This document shows positions 1 through 9,025 of a DNA stretch of 64,000 bases, piece by piece. How positions within the stretch are numbered: position 1 is the first letter of the stretch; each line of letters starts with the position of its first letter. Made by a program: the position numbers and the translations under genes. A model generated the notes under the pieces. It was given only the letters and a program-made list of their open reading frames with translations. It searched no databases and had not been told where the DNA came from. The stretch comes from Streptosporangium sandarakinum (GTDB taxonomy: Bacteria; Actinomycetota; Actinomycetes; Streptosporangiales; Streptosporangiaceae). The DNA lies in NCBI RefSeq assembly GCF_013409935.1, contig NZ_JACCCO010000001.1:744001-808000 (forward strand), in the 5' to 3' direction.

Positions 1-9
1 CATGGAAAC

Positions 10-935
10 ATGCTCGGTTCCCTACTTCTCGCCGGTTCGCGGATGCCGCTCGTGCGGCGCGCGGTCTCCGGCGTCCCCTTGACACGCAAGGTCGTCGACC
101 GCTTCGTCGCGGGTGAGAGCACCCGCGAGGCGGTGGAGGCCGTCCACCGGCTGGCCGACGCCGGTCTGGCCGTCACCGTCGACCACCTCGGTGAGGAGAC
201 CCGGGACGCCGATGCGGCCACCAAGACGGCCGAGGCGTACGTCACGCTGCTCGGCGCGCTGCGCGAGCTGGAGCTCGGCGACCGCGCCGAGGTGTCGGTG
301 AAGCTGTCGGCCGTCGGCCAGGCGCTCGGCGCGGACGGCGACAAGATCTCTCTGGACAACGCCCGCCGGGTCGCCGAGGCCGCCCGTGCCGCCGGGGCGA
401 CCATGACCCTCGACATGGAGGACCACACCACGGTCGACTCCACGCTGGAGACCCTGCGCGCGCTGCGCGAGGACTTCCCGTCCACCGGCGTCGCCCTGCA
501 GGCGTACCTGTTCCGCACCGAGGGCGACTGCCGCGACCTGTCGCACGCCGGCTCGCGGGTCCGCCTGGTCAAGGGCGCCTACGCCGAGCCCGCCTCCGTG
601 GCCCACCAGGGCAAGAGCGACGTCGACCGGGCCTACGTCCGCTGCCTGCGCATCCTGATGGCCGGCGAGGGCTACCCGATGGTGGCCACGCACGACGACC
701 GGCTGATCGCGATCACCGAGACCCTCGCCGACCGGTTCGAACGTCCCCGGGGCGGCTACGAGTACCAGATGCTCTACGGCATCCGGACCGACAAGCAGCA
801 GGCCCTGGCCGGGGCGGGTCACACCATGCGCGTCTACGTCCCCTACGGCGACGACTGGTACGGCTACTTCATGCGCCGGCTGGCCGAGCGCCCCGCCAAC
901 ATCGCCTTCTTTCTCCGCGCCCTTGGAGGCAAGTG

Positions 936-936
<1 letters not shown>
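10..936 (+). CDS. Proline dehydrogenase (monofunctional)
   Basis: FAD-dependent oxidation of proline to 1-pyrroline-5-carboxylate, the first step of proline catabolism. The 308-aa protein is the usual length for the stand-alone actinobacterial enzyme. Family motifs visible along the TIM barrel are RLVKGAY, VATHDD, EYQMLYGIR and the C-terminal VYVPYGDDWYGYFMRRLAERP, which carries the proline-binding arginines. The start at the window edge cannot be tested against upstream sequence. The stop TGA overlaps the ATG of the P5CDH gene (TGATG), so the two enzymes are translationally coupled and the intermediate can be passed on directly. Confidence 0.95.
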
Positions 937-2561
<1,625 letters not shown>

Positions 2562-2601
2562 CCTTCCACGGACCGGCCGGTCCGGACGCCCCCTGGGAAG
2601 C

Positions 2602-2646
2602 GGTGACGCCCGGGTCTCAACGACGAGACCCGGGCGTCACCCTTTT
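2602..2646 (+). terminator. Intrinsic terminator after the proline operon
   Basis: Perfect 17-bp inverted repeat, ggtgacgcccgggtctc at 2602-2618 and its complement at 2625-2641, with a 6-base loop and a CTTTT tail. This is the clearest rho-independent terminator in the window and closes the ProDH-P5CDH transcript. Confidence 0.85.
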
Positions 2647-2693
2647 CCGCTTTCCGCGCCGGTGCCGTCGGCGCCACGCGGCGGCGTCGAACG

Positions 2694-2737
2694 TTGCCGC
2701 ACTTCCATAGCCGGCTATAACATAGCCGACTATGGAA
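2694..2737 (+). promoter_or_regulatory. Leaderless promoter overlapped by a MarR-type operator
   Basis: A near-perfect inverted repeat, TTCCATAGCCGGCTAT at 2703-2718 against ATAGCCGACTATGGAA at 2722-2737, has one mismatch in 16 and a 3-base spacer. It includes the start codon of the flavin reductase. A -10-like TATAAC (2716-2721) lies inside it and a TTGCCG -35-like box is at 2694-2699, with 16 bp between. There is no Shine-Dalgarno, so the message is probably leaderless. The MarR protein encoded two genes downstream is the obvious candidate ligand (inference). Confidence 0.7.
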
Positions 2738-3301
2738 ATGATCGACGTTCTGGCGATCTGTGGGAGCACCCGTGAGGGTTCGCTCAACCGGTCGCTGCTA
2801 CGGACCGCGCTCCGGCTGGCCGAGGCCCCGTTGCGGGTGGAGATGTGGGACGACCACGCCTCCGTCCCCCGCCTGGACGCCACCCGCGAGCGCCCCTTCC
2901 CCTCGGCCGTGGCCGCCCTGCGCGACCGGGTGGCGGCGGCCGACGTCCTGCTGCTGGTCACCCCCGAGCTCAACCGTTCCGTCCCCGGCGAGATGAAGGA
3001 CCTCGTCGACTGGCTGTCGATCCTCGCCCCTCCGCGCCCGCTGACCGGCAAGCCGGTGGCGCTGATGAGCGCGTCGCCGCACCGGTTCGGCGGCGCCTTC
3101 GCCCAACTGCAGCTCGGCGACCTGCTGCGGCGGGCCGGCGCGGAAGTGCTCTCGGACCTTGAGGTCGCCGTCGGCTCCGCCCACCTGTACCGGGATTCCG
3201 ATGGGGGCCTGACGTCGGAGGAGATCCGGCGCGACATCGCCCGCCTGTGGGAGCGCGTCCTCACCCGCGTGGCGACCTCCCGTCCGGTGGTGCCGGCGTG
3301 A
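2732..3301 (+). CDS. NADPH-dependent FMN reductase family protein
   Basis: Flavodoxin-like quinone/FMN/azo reductase. The N-terminus carries the FMN phosphate loop ICGSTREGSLNRSL, followed by TPELNRSVPGEMKDLVDWLS, the typical family signature, and a late PHRFGGAFAQLQL segment. 189 aa is the usual size. The ATG at 2732 lacks a ribosome-binding site and sits inside the operator palindrome. An in-frame ATG at 2738 is an alternative start. It is the first gene of an operon with a MarR regulator (4-bp GTGA overlap) and a decayed SDR. A redox-stress or xenobiotic response is the likely context. Confidence 0.88.
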   Translation: MEMIDVLAICGSTREGSLNRSLLRTALRLAEAPLRVEMWDDHASVPRLDATRERPFPSAVAALRDRVAAADVLLLVTPELNRSVPGEMKDLVDWLSILAPPRPLTGKPVALMSASPHRFGGAFAQLQLGDLLRRAGAEVLSDLEVAVGSAHLYRDSDGGLTSEEIRRDIARLWERVLTRVATSRPVVPA

Positions 3302-3738
3302 CGGCCGGGCGGGAGGTCGCCTCCGCGAGCGGGCCGCTCGGCTACGCCCTGGCGCAGGTCACCCGGGCCCACCGTGCCGAGCTGCAGCACCGGATGGCCG
3401 AGCTGGGCCTGCACCTGGGTCAGGAACTGCTCATCGTGGACCTGCACCACAACCCCGGCACCACCCAGGCCGAACTCGTCCAGCGGATCGGCATGGAGCA
3501 GCCCACCATCGCCAAGGCGGTCACCCGCATGGAGCGGGCCGGGTTCGTCGAGCGGATCCCCGACCCCGGCGACCGCCGGGTGACCCGGATCCGGCTGACC
3601 GAACGCGGTGAGGCCGTGGTCGGCGCGATCGTGGACGCCTGGGAGCAGGCCGACCGCAAGGCCGTGGCCGGGCTCTCCGGCGACGAGATCGCCCACCTCA
3701 TCCGGCTGCTGAACTCCGTCCGCGACAACCTCGCCTGA
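3298..3738 (+). CDS. MarR family transcriptional regulator
   Basis: 146-aa winged-helix repressor, read from the GTG at 3298 that overlaps the upstream stop. The DNA-binding part is clear: TTQAELVQRIGMEQPTIAKA as the helix-turn-helix, then GFVERIPDPGDRRVTRIRLT, the wing with the classic D-x-R-D/R signature. Flanking helices would form the dimer. An upstream start at 3247 is possible but adds a poor extension. It probably autoregulates the operon through the palindrome at 2703-2737. The ligand is unknown. Confidence 0.9.
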   Translation: MTAGREVASASGPLGYALAQVTRAHRAELQHRMAELGLHLGQELLIVDLHHNPGTTQAELVQRIGMEQPTIAKAVTRMERAGFVERIPDPGDRRVTRIRLTERGEAVVGAIVDAWEQADRKAVAGLSGDEIAHLIRLLNSVRDNLA

Positions 3739-3755
3739 ACCCACAGGAGAAAACC

Positions 3756-4356
3756 ATGCAACTCGGACTCGCCGGAAAAGTCGTCCTGGTGACCGGCGCC
3801 AGCACGACCATCGGCAGGGCCACCGCCCTCGCCTTCGCCGACGAGGGGGCACACGTCGCCGTCGGCTACCACACCAATCTGAAGGCCGCCGAGGAGACCG
3901 TCGCCGAGGCCGAGCGGCGCGGCGCCACGGCGATCACCTGGCGGCTCGACCTCGGCGACCCCGGCTCCCTGCACGCGGCGGTCGGCCAGGTCCGCGACCG
4001 GCTCGGACCGATCAGCGTCCTGGTCAACAACGCCGTCCGCTGGCCGGACTGGCCCGAACCCGGTGAGCTGTTCGAGACCGCGCCCCCCGAGCGGTTCACC
4101 ACCTCGGTCACCGCCAACCTCGAGGGAACTGGCCGCCGCGGGCATCCTCACCAACGTCGTCATGCCGGGCTTCACCCCCGGTGACCGGCCCATGCCGCAG
4201 GAGCTTCTCGACAAGGCCGCCGCCGCCGCGGCGACCGGGCGCGTCACCCACCCCGGGGACGTCGCCCGGATGATCGTCTTCCTGTGTTCGGCCGCCAACA
4301 CCAACACCACCGGCGAGGCGGTCAGGACCGACGGCCACTTCCTCTCCCCGGGCTGA
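3756..4356 (+). pseudogene. Short-chain dehydrogenase gene with an internal deletion
   Basis: The 5' part encodes a normal SDR N-terminus: MQLGLAGKVVLVTGAS, with the TGxxxxIG nucleotide motif and VNNAVRWPDW. It reads to NLEG near 4125. The next frame then continues with RELAAAGILTNVVMPGFTPG and the C-terminus ending FLSPG at 4356. The stretch that normally holds the catalytic Ser and YxxxK, roughly 50-60 codons, is absent and the reading frame shifts at the junction. A good AGGAG precedes the ATG, so the gene was once expressed behind the MarR gene. The product cannot be an active SDR. Confidence 0.85.
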
Positions 4357-4659
4357 CCCTCCGTCCCGCAGGCCGCTCGCCCCGCCCGCCCCGGTACAGG
4401 CCGACACGCCACCGACCGGCCCGGCCACCACGACCGGGCCCCCGCCCCCTACGCCGGCGGGGGTGGGTGGCCTGCGGGACGGCCGCTGCCTGAGGCCATC
4501 GCCTTCGATGTCCGCTCCGTCGCGCCGGGGACATCCCGAATCCGCGTGGTCCCCGGATAGGTGGTCCGGCAGGCGAGCCGCGTGCGGACCCGGATCCGTT
4601 ACCGACAGTTTGTGAACCGGGCCGGGTGGCCGGCCATGCTCCCTGGTAGGTACACGGGC
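4357..4659. other. Non-coding spacer between two decayed genes
   Basis: About 300 bp of GC-rich sequence with no frame that resembles a protein. A CCGGCGGGGGTGGGTGG patch and short inverted repeats occur near 4440-4490, but no T-tailed hairpin is seen. It separates the broken SDR gene from the NarG remnant and may itself be deletion scar. Confidence 0.4.
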
Positions 4660-4881
4660 ATGGCCGACGATCACCCGGACGCGTCCCCGGGCGTCTCCGG
4701 GGGCGCCGCCGCGGTGCTTCTGCGGGCGGGGCGCCTCCTCAGCCGGGGCGCCCACTCCCGCGACCTCGGGGACGTCTCCTACCGGGGCGGGCGCGACGCG
4801 GAGCTCTTCCACCGCGCCCGCGATCCGAAGGCCCTCGGCACCGCGGCGGTACGGCGCGGCTGGACCGGAAACGGCGTATGA
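4660..4881 (+). pseudogene. Remnant of nitrate reductase alpha subunit (NarG) N-terminus
   Basis: A 73-codon frame starts MADDHPDASPGVSGG and continues LLRAGRLLSRGAHSRDLG, then YRGGRDAELFHRAR. This matches the pattern at the start of actinobacterial NarG proteins (LLxxxGRFFxxGxxSxDLRxVxRxGGRxxDxFYRxRW). After that it departs into an unrelated tail, and the Fe-S/Mo-bis-MGD region that should follow is missing. The stop overlaps the ATG of the HPP gene (ATGA). The homology is recalled, not computed. It could still be expressed as a short leader peptide for the membrane protein. Confidence 0.45.
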
Positions 4882-5459
4882 CCCGGCGAAGGGTCCGCCG
4901 GCTCGCCGTGTTCCGGCTGGAGCGGCTGGAGCGGCGCCGCCCGCGGCGGATCGTGCGCGCCGTGTACTGCGGGGTCAACAGCTTCGTCTCGCTGGTCATC
5001 CTCGCGGTCGTCGCCGAGTACAGCCATGCCCCGTTCCTGTTCCCCTCGCTGGGGCCCACCGCGTTCCTGCTCTTCCACGCGCCCCTGGCGGCGTCGGCCT
5101 CACCGCACAACACCCTGCTCGGTCACCTGATCGGCGTTCTCGCCGGCTGGTTCGCGCTGGCCGTCACGGGCCTGCTGGCCGTACGTCCCGATCTGGAGGA
5201 CGTGGACGCCCGGCGCGCCCTGGCCTGCGGCCTGGCACTCGGCCTGACGTGCGGGCTGATGCCGCTGCTCGACGCGGCGCACCCACCGGCCGGCACCACG
5301 ACCCTGATCGTCGCCCTCGGCCTGCTGCGCACGCCCGATCACCTGGTCGTCCTGATGGCCGCCGTGGTGCTCATCACGGCGCAGGGGTTCGTCATCAACC
5401 GGCTCGCCGGTCTGCCGTACCCCCTCTGGCGGCTCCCCTCGGCGGCCGCCGAACCCTGA
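4878..5459 (+). CDS. HPP family integral membrane protein
   Basis: 193-aa protein with about four hydrophobic segments and the family hallmark AAHPPAGTTTLIVALG near residue 135. The N-terminus is rich in arginine (positive-inside rule). FPSLGPTAFLLF is also typical of the HPP family. Some members transport nitrite in cyanobacteria and plastids. The NarG-like remnant immediately upstream fits a nitrate/nitrite theme (inference). The start overlaps the upstream stop by ATGA. The gene ends facing the minus-strand glycosyltransferase gene. Confidence 0.85.
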   Translation: MTRRRVRRLAVFRLERLERRRPRRIVRAVYCGVNSFVSLVILAVVAEYSHAPFLFPSLGPTAFLLFHAPLAASASPHNTLLGHLIGVLAGWFALAVTGLLAVRPDLEDVDARRALACGLALGLTCGLMPLLDAAHPPAGTTTLIVALGLLRTPDHLVVLMAAVVLITAQGFVINRLAGLPYPLWRLPSAAAEP

Positions 5460-5478
5460 CCGGCGCGACGGCGCCGGT
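5459..5478. terminator. Short hairpin between convergent genes
   Basis: ACCGGCGC at 5459-5466 pairs with GCGCCGGT at 5471-5478 around a 4-base loop. It lies between the convergent HPP and glycosyltransferase genes. There is no T-tract. It could act as a weak bidirectional terminator. Confidence 0.4.
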
Positions 5479-5490
5479 GTGACCGCCGGG

Positions 5491-6426
5491 TCAGGCCGTC
5501 TCCCCCAGCAGGTGGTCCCAGTCGGACAGGAAGCGGTCCAGGCCGTAGCGGGCGAGGGCTGCGGCACGGGCGGCCTCGCCCGTCCGCGCGGCCAGGGCGG
5601 GGTCGGCGGCGAACACCTCCAGGGCGGCGACCAGGGTGGCGACGCGGGTGGAGATCACCCCGGCCCCGGCGGGCACGGCCTCGACGACCTCGGTGCAGGC
5701 CGGCGCCACCACGGGCATGCCGAGCAGCATGGCCTCGATCAGCGACAACCCCAGCGAGGTCCACCGGTAGGGGTGCAGGTAGACACGACGCCGCGCGAGC
5801 TCGGCGTGCATCCGCCGCTGCGGCAGATCCTCGAATGTCCCGTACGGCAGGCCGGTGACCTTCATCCCGAAGAGGTCCAGCGGCACGGCGGCGGCGAAGC
5901 GCGGAAGCAGGTCGGTGCCGGCGACGCGGGTACGGCGGACCGGCTCGTTGACCACGACCCCGGCGCGGGGCAGCTCCCCGGTGTAGCGGTGCCCGGGATC
6001 CACGACGCCGTGCTCGATGACCCGGGCAGGAGCCAGACCGGAGTCCCAGAACAGCTCGTTGAAGTGCGTCACGTGCACCAGCGGGATGTCGGAGCGGCCG
6101 GCGAGCGGGTGGCGGGTGCGCGGGACGTCCCCGGCGGGGGTGTTGTGCTCGACGTAGACGGCAGCCAGGTCGCGCCCCGGGCGGCGGCCGAGCCAGTGCT
6201 CGGCGAGTTCGATCTCTTGGGGCCGCTGCAGGACGGCGACGTCGATCTCCTCGTCGCGGAGCCGGTCCCACGGCACCTCGCGGGCGTTCGGCGGCCAGGG
6301 GAAGGTGCGGGCCCGGCCGCGGCCGTCGGGGCCGCGGTCCGGGACGAGCGGAACCAGGTAGTCGTGACCGCCCTGGACGAACGCGGTGGCCCACGATCCG
6401 TGCACGTGCCACAGCAGGATCTTCAC
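5491..6426 (-). CDS. Glycosyltransferase, GT-B fold (GT4-like)
   Basis: 311-aa transferase that begins MKILLWHVHGSW. The C-terminal half carries the GT4 donor-site pattern: RVYLHPYRWTSLGLSLIEAM, then LGMPVVAPACTEVVEAVPAG, where the Glu-containing E-x7-E-like region binds the nucleotide sugar. The acceptor is unknown. The GTG start at 6426 overlaps the stop of the HAD phosphatase gene (GTGA), so the two are co-translated. Together with the GT2 and radical SAM genes it resembles the heptose/glycan biosynthesis clusters common in actinomycetes (inference). Confidence 0.88.
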   Translation of the reverse strand: MKILLWHVHGSWATAFVQGGHDYLVPLVPDRGPDGRGRARTFPWPPNAREVPWDRLRDEEIDVAVLQRPQEIELAEHWLGRRPGRDLAAVYVEHNTPAGDVPRTRHPLAGRSDIPLVHVTHFNELFWDSGLAPARVIEHGVVDPGHRYTGELPRAGVVVNEPVRRTRVAGTDLLPRFAAAVPLDLFGMKVTGLPYGTFEDLPQRRMHAELARRRVYLHPYRWTSLGLSLIEAMLLGMPVVAPACTEVVEAVPAGAGVISTRVATLVAALEVFAADPALAARTGEAARAAALARYGLDRFLSDWDHLLGETA

Positions 6427-7292
6427 GCCGGCTCCTCGGTGTCGGCCCGCGCGGTCGCGGCGGGAACGATGGACGCGGGGGAGGCGGGGGTGGTGGACTC
6501 GGAAGCGGCGGACGCGGGGGCGGTGGAGACGGGGGCGGTGGACTCGGCCGGGCTGGTGGGAACGGCCGGGGCGCCGGGGGACGCGGGGAGGTCCGGGAAC
6601 ACCGGGGCGGGGCGCAGCGCCAGGTCCACGGCGGCGGCGAGGTCGGCGGCGACCTCGGGAGCCGCCGCCACCTCCTCGGGCAGGGTGACCGGCGTCGGGA
6701 CGAGGATGCCGCGCGCCCCGGCCGCGCGGGCGGCCTCCACATCGCGTCCGATGTCGCCGACGACCACGCAGTCGCGGGCGTCGACGCCGAGGACGGCCGC
6801 CGCGTGCAGCACCAGCCCGGGGGCGGGTTTACGGCAGGCGCACCGGTCGTCCTCGCCGTGGGGGCACACCGCCCAGACCGCGAACGGGCCGAGCAGCTCC
6901 TCCACGCGCCGGTTGACGTCCTCCAGCGCGTCCGGGCTGACGAGGCCCCTGGCCACCCCCGACTGGTTGGTCACCACCCCGACCGGGACCCCGGCCCGGC
7001 GCAGCCGGTCGAGCGCGCGGCGGGCGCCCGGCACCGGCCGCACCCGGCCGGGGTCGGCGTTGTAGGGGACGTCCTCGACGAGGGTCCCGTCCCGGTCGAA
7101 GAGCACCGCGGCCGGACGGCGGGCGGGCGTGGGTTCACCTGGGCGGACGGATGCCGCCTCCGGACGGGCGGGCGGCAGCGCTTCCGGACCGAGGGACGGC
7201 GCTTCCGGGGCGGGAGGCGGTGCTCCCGGACGGGCGGGCGGCGGCGCTCCCGGGACGGGGGGCGGCGGTTCCGGGCGGGTGGGCAAGGGCAC
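6423..7292 (-). CDS. HAD-IIIA hydrolase, heptose-bisphosphate phosphatase-like, with Pro-rich N-terminus
   Basis: The catalytic core (about residues 58-190) shows every GmhB-type feature: AVLFDRDGTLVEDVPYN with the nucleophile Asp, VVTNQSGVARGLVS, the CPHGEDDRCACRKP zinc-type Cys/His cluster, and VVGDIGRDVEAARAAGA. It should dephosphorylate D-glycero-D-manno-heptose 1,7-bisphosphate or a related sugar phosphate. The core is flanked by a roughly 55-residue Pro/Ala-rich N-terminus encoded by degenerate repeats and a roughly 55-residue Ala/Ser/Thr/Pro tail. The GTG at 7292 has no clear ribosome-binding site, so the true start is uncertain and may lie nearer 7130. Confidence 0.8.
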   Translation of the reverse strand: MPLPTRPEPPPPVPGAPPPARPGAPPPAPEAPSLGPEALPPARPEAASVRPGEPTPARRPAAVLFDRDGTLVEDVPYNADPGRVRPVPGARRALDRLRRAGVPVGVVTNQSGVARGLVSPDALEDVNRRVEELLGPFAVWAVCPHGEDDRCACRKPAPGLVLHAAAVLGVDARDCVVVGDIGRDVEAARAAGARGILVPTPVTLPEEVAAAPEVAADLAAAVDLALRPAPVFPDLPASPGAPAVPTSPAESTAPVSTAPASAASESTTPASPASIVPAATARADTEEPA

Positions 7293-7400
7293 CTCCGAGC
7301 GGACGGACGGCGGCGGATCTCCGCCCGGGATCCGCCTGTCGGTGAACGGCGCCTCCGAGCGGACGGGCGGTACCTCCGGACGGGGTGGGCGACGTCGTCT
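7141..7400. repeat. Degenerate GC-rich tandem repeat
   Basis: Imperfect units of about 24 bp around CGGACGGGCGGGCGGCGGCG and (C/T)TCCGG follow one another. The left part encodes the Pro/Ala-rich extension of the HAD protein on the minus strand. The right part lies upstream of its start. Unit boundaries are blurred. Confidence 0.6.
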
Positions 7401-7611
7401 CGGCGCGGGCGGGCTGCGCGTTCCCGGCGCCGCGGGCTCCCCGGAGGGCCGCCCGGGATGGTCTGCGACTTCCCTGCCCCGGGGCTCGCCAAACGGCTGC
7501 TTACCAGGACGAGACGCGGCTTGCGCTTCGTCTACCTTCTCTTCCCGGAAATCCGAGGTTTGGGAGGCGCTTCTCTCGGTAGTCGTGCGCGTACCTCAAA
7601 AAGGGGGCGGA

Positions 7612-7773
7612 ATGCGATTTCTCATGATGAATCAGATCTCTCATGATCCTGCCGCCGCACCGGCCACCGGCGGACGCGCGGCCCCGACGGCTGCGAAGGC
7701 CCCGAAGGCTGCGAGGACCACGACGGCCGGGAAGCCGTGTCCGGCCCGCCAGGCGGAGGTGCTCACCGCATGA
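7612..7773 (+). CDS. Possible small peptide coupled to the glycosyltransferase gene
   Basis: A 53-codon frame starts MRFLMMNQISHDP after a GGGGGCGGA ribosome-binding site and ends AEVLTA. Its stop overlaps the ATG of the GT2 gene (ATGA). The first dozen codons are AT-rich for this genome, then Ala/Lys/Pro/Thr-rich with a single Cys. TCTCATGAT occurs twice in its 5' part. It may be a translated leader that couples the GT2 start. No family is recognised. Confidence 0.3.
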   Translation: MRFLMMNQISHDPAAAPATGGRAAPTAAKAPKAARTTTAGKPCPARQAEVLTA

Positions 7774-8837
7774 TCACCGTAGTGGTCCCGACCGTGGGCC
7801 GGCCCAGCCTGGCCGCGACGCTGGCCGCGCTCGACCCGGGCCCGGACGTCATCGTCGTCGACGACCGGCCCGAGCACGTGCCCGACCCCCGTACCGACCT
7901 GGCCGACGCCGTGATGTGCGAGCTGCCGGGCCTGGCCGAGGCGCGCTCACCCGGCCGCGACGGCGAGGCGGGGCAGCCGATCCGGGTGGTGCGCTCGGGC
8001 GGACGAGGGCGGGCCGCCGCCCGCAACGCCGGCTGGCGGGCCGCGGACACCCCGTGGGTGGTGTTCCTCGACGAGGGCGTGATCCCCGCCCCCGACTGGG
8101 TGCGGGCGCTCCGCGCCGACCTGGCGGACCTCCCCGCCGACGTGGCCGGCAGCCAGGGCCGCGCCGAGGCACCGCCCGAGGCCGGACGGCCGGGCGACGT
8201 GAGGCGCGGCACCGCCGGGCGGCCGGCCGGTGAGGGGCGCGACGCCGGGCGGGCGGTCGCCGGGTGGACCACCGCCGACATGGCCTACCGGCGGGAGGTG
8301 CTGGAGCGGACCGGCGGGTTCGACGAGCGCTTCTCCGGCGCCTTCCGGCAGGACGCCGATCTCGCGCTGCGGGTGACGGCGGCCGGTCACCGCCTGGTCA
8401 GGGGTGAGCGCGTCGCCCGGCACCCGTCCCGCCACGACGGGCCGTGGGCGGGTGTGCGCAGCCAGCGCGGCAACGCCGACGACGCGCTGATGCGCCGCCT
8501 GCACGGCCCGGCCTGGCGGACGGCCGTCGGAGGCGGGCCGGGAGGGCTGCGCCGCCACGCGCTGACGACGGGGCTGGGAGCGCTGGGCCTGCTGGCCGGC
8601 GGCCTGGCGGGCGGTGTCGCCGCACGCGGCGGGCCGCGCGCCGCCGGGGCGCTGCGCGGCGCCGCGGCGCTGGCCGGAGCGGGCTGGCTGGCGCTGACCG
8701 CGGAGTCCGCCTGGGCCCACATCGCCCCGGGGCCGCGTACCCGGCAGGACATACGGCAGACGCTGCTCACCAGCATGCTCATCCCGCCCGCCGCCTGCGT
8801 GCACCGGCTGCTGGGCGAGTGGCGGGCCCGCCGGTGA
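7770..8837 (+). CDS. Glycosyltransferase family 2 with C-terminal membrane region
   Basis: 355-aa GT-A enzyme starting MITVVVPTVGRPSLAATLAA, with a DVIVVDDRPE nucleotide-binding region, RGRAAARNAGW, VVFLDEGVIP (DxD-like metal site in variant form), YRREVLERTGGFDERF and FRQDADLALRV. These are all GT2 features in the right order. Two hydrophobic segments near residues 255-310 suggest membrane attachment. The ATG at 7770 is preferred over an in-frame GTG at 7737, because GGAGG at 7755-7759 precedes it and it overlaps the small upstream frame. The transferred sugar is unknown. Confidence 0.88.
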   Translation: MITVVVPTVGRPSLAATLAALDPGPDVIVVDDRPEHVPDPRTDLADAVMCELPGLAEARSPGRDGEAGQPIRVVRSGGRGRAAARNAGWRAADTPWVVFLDEGVIPAPDWVRALRADLADLPADVAGSQGRAEAPPEAGRPGDVRRGTAGRPAGEGRDAGRAVAGWTTADMAYRREVLERTGGFDERFSGAFRQDADLALRVTAAGHRLVRGERVARHPSRHDGPWAGVRSQRGNADDALMRRLHGPAWRTAVGGGPGGLRRHALTTGLGALGLLAGGLAGGVAARGGPRAAGALRGAAALAGAGWLALTAESAWAHIAPGPRTRQDIRQTLLTSMLIPPAACVHRLLGEWRARR

Positions 8838-8845
8838 CGGCCGCC

Positions 8846-8880
8846 GCGGCGGGGCCGGGCCCGGTGCCCGGCCCCGCCGC
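8846..8880 (+). terminator. GC-rich terminator hairpin after the GT2 gene
   Basis: A perfect 15-bp inverted repeat, gcggcggggccgggc at 8846-8860 and its complement at 8866-8880, has a 5-base loop. It starts 9 bp after the GT2 stop. It lacks a T-tract, as many actinomycete terminators do. Confidence 0.65.
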
Positions 8881-9025
8881 CTGACCGGCTTCCGTCACCG
8901 GCCGGGTCACCGGCATCGGCGGTCGGGGTGGGGTCCGGCCCGCGCCGCCCGGCTTCCACCTGCCAGACCGGCTTACATCGCCTGACCTGCGCGTTTGCTC
9001 GCCGTACTGGCGGGTAACCATCTTC

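Noticed and set aside
7141..7400. CRISPR-like array
   Set aside because: The units are degenerate, too short and have no unique spacers. They are coding-region low complexity. No CRISPR array was seen anywhere in the window.
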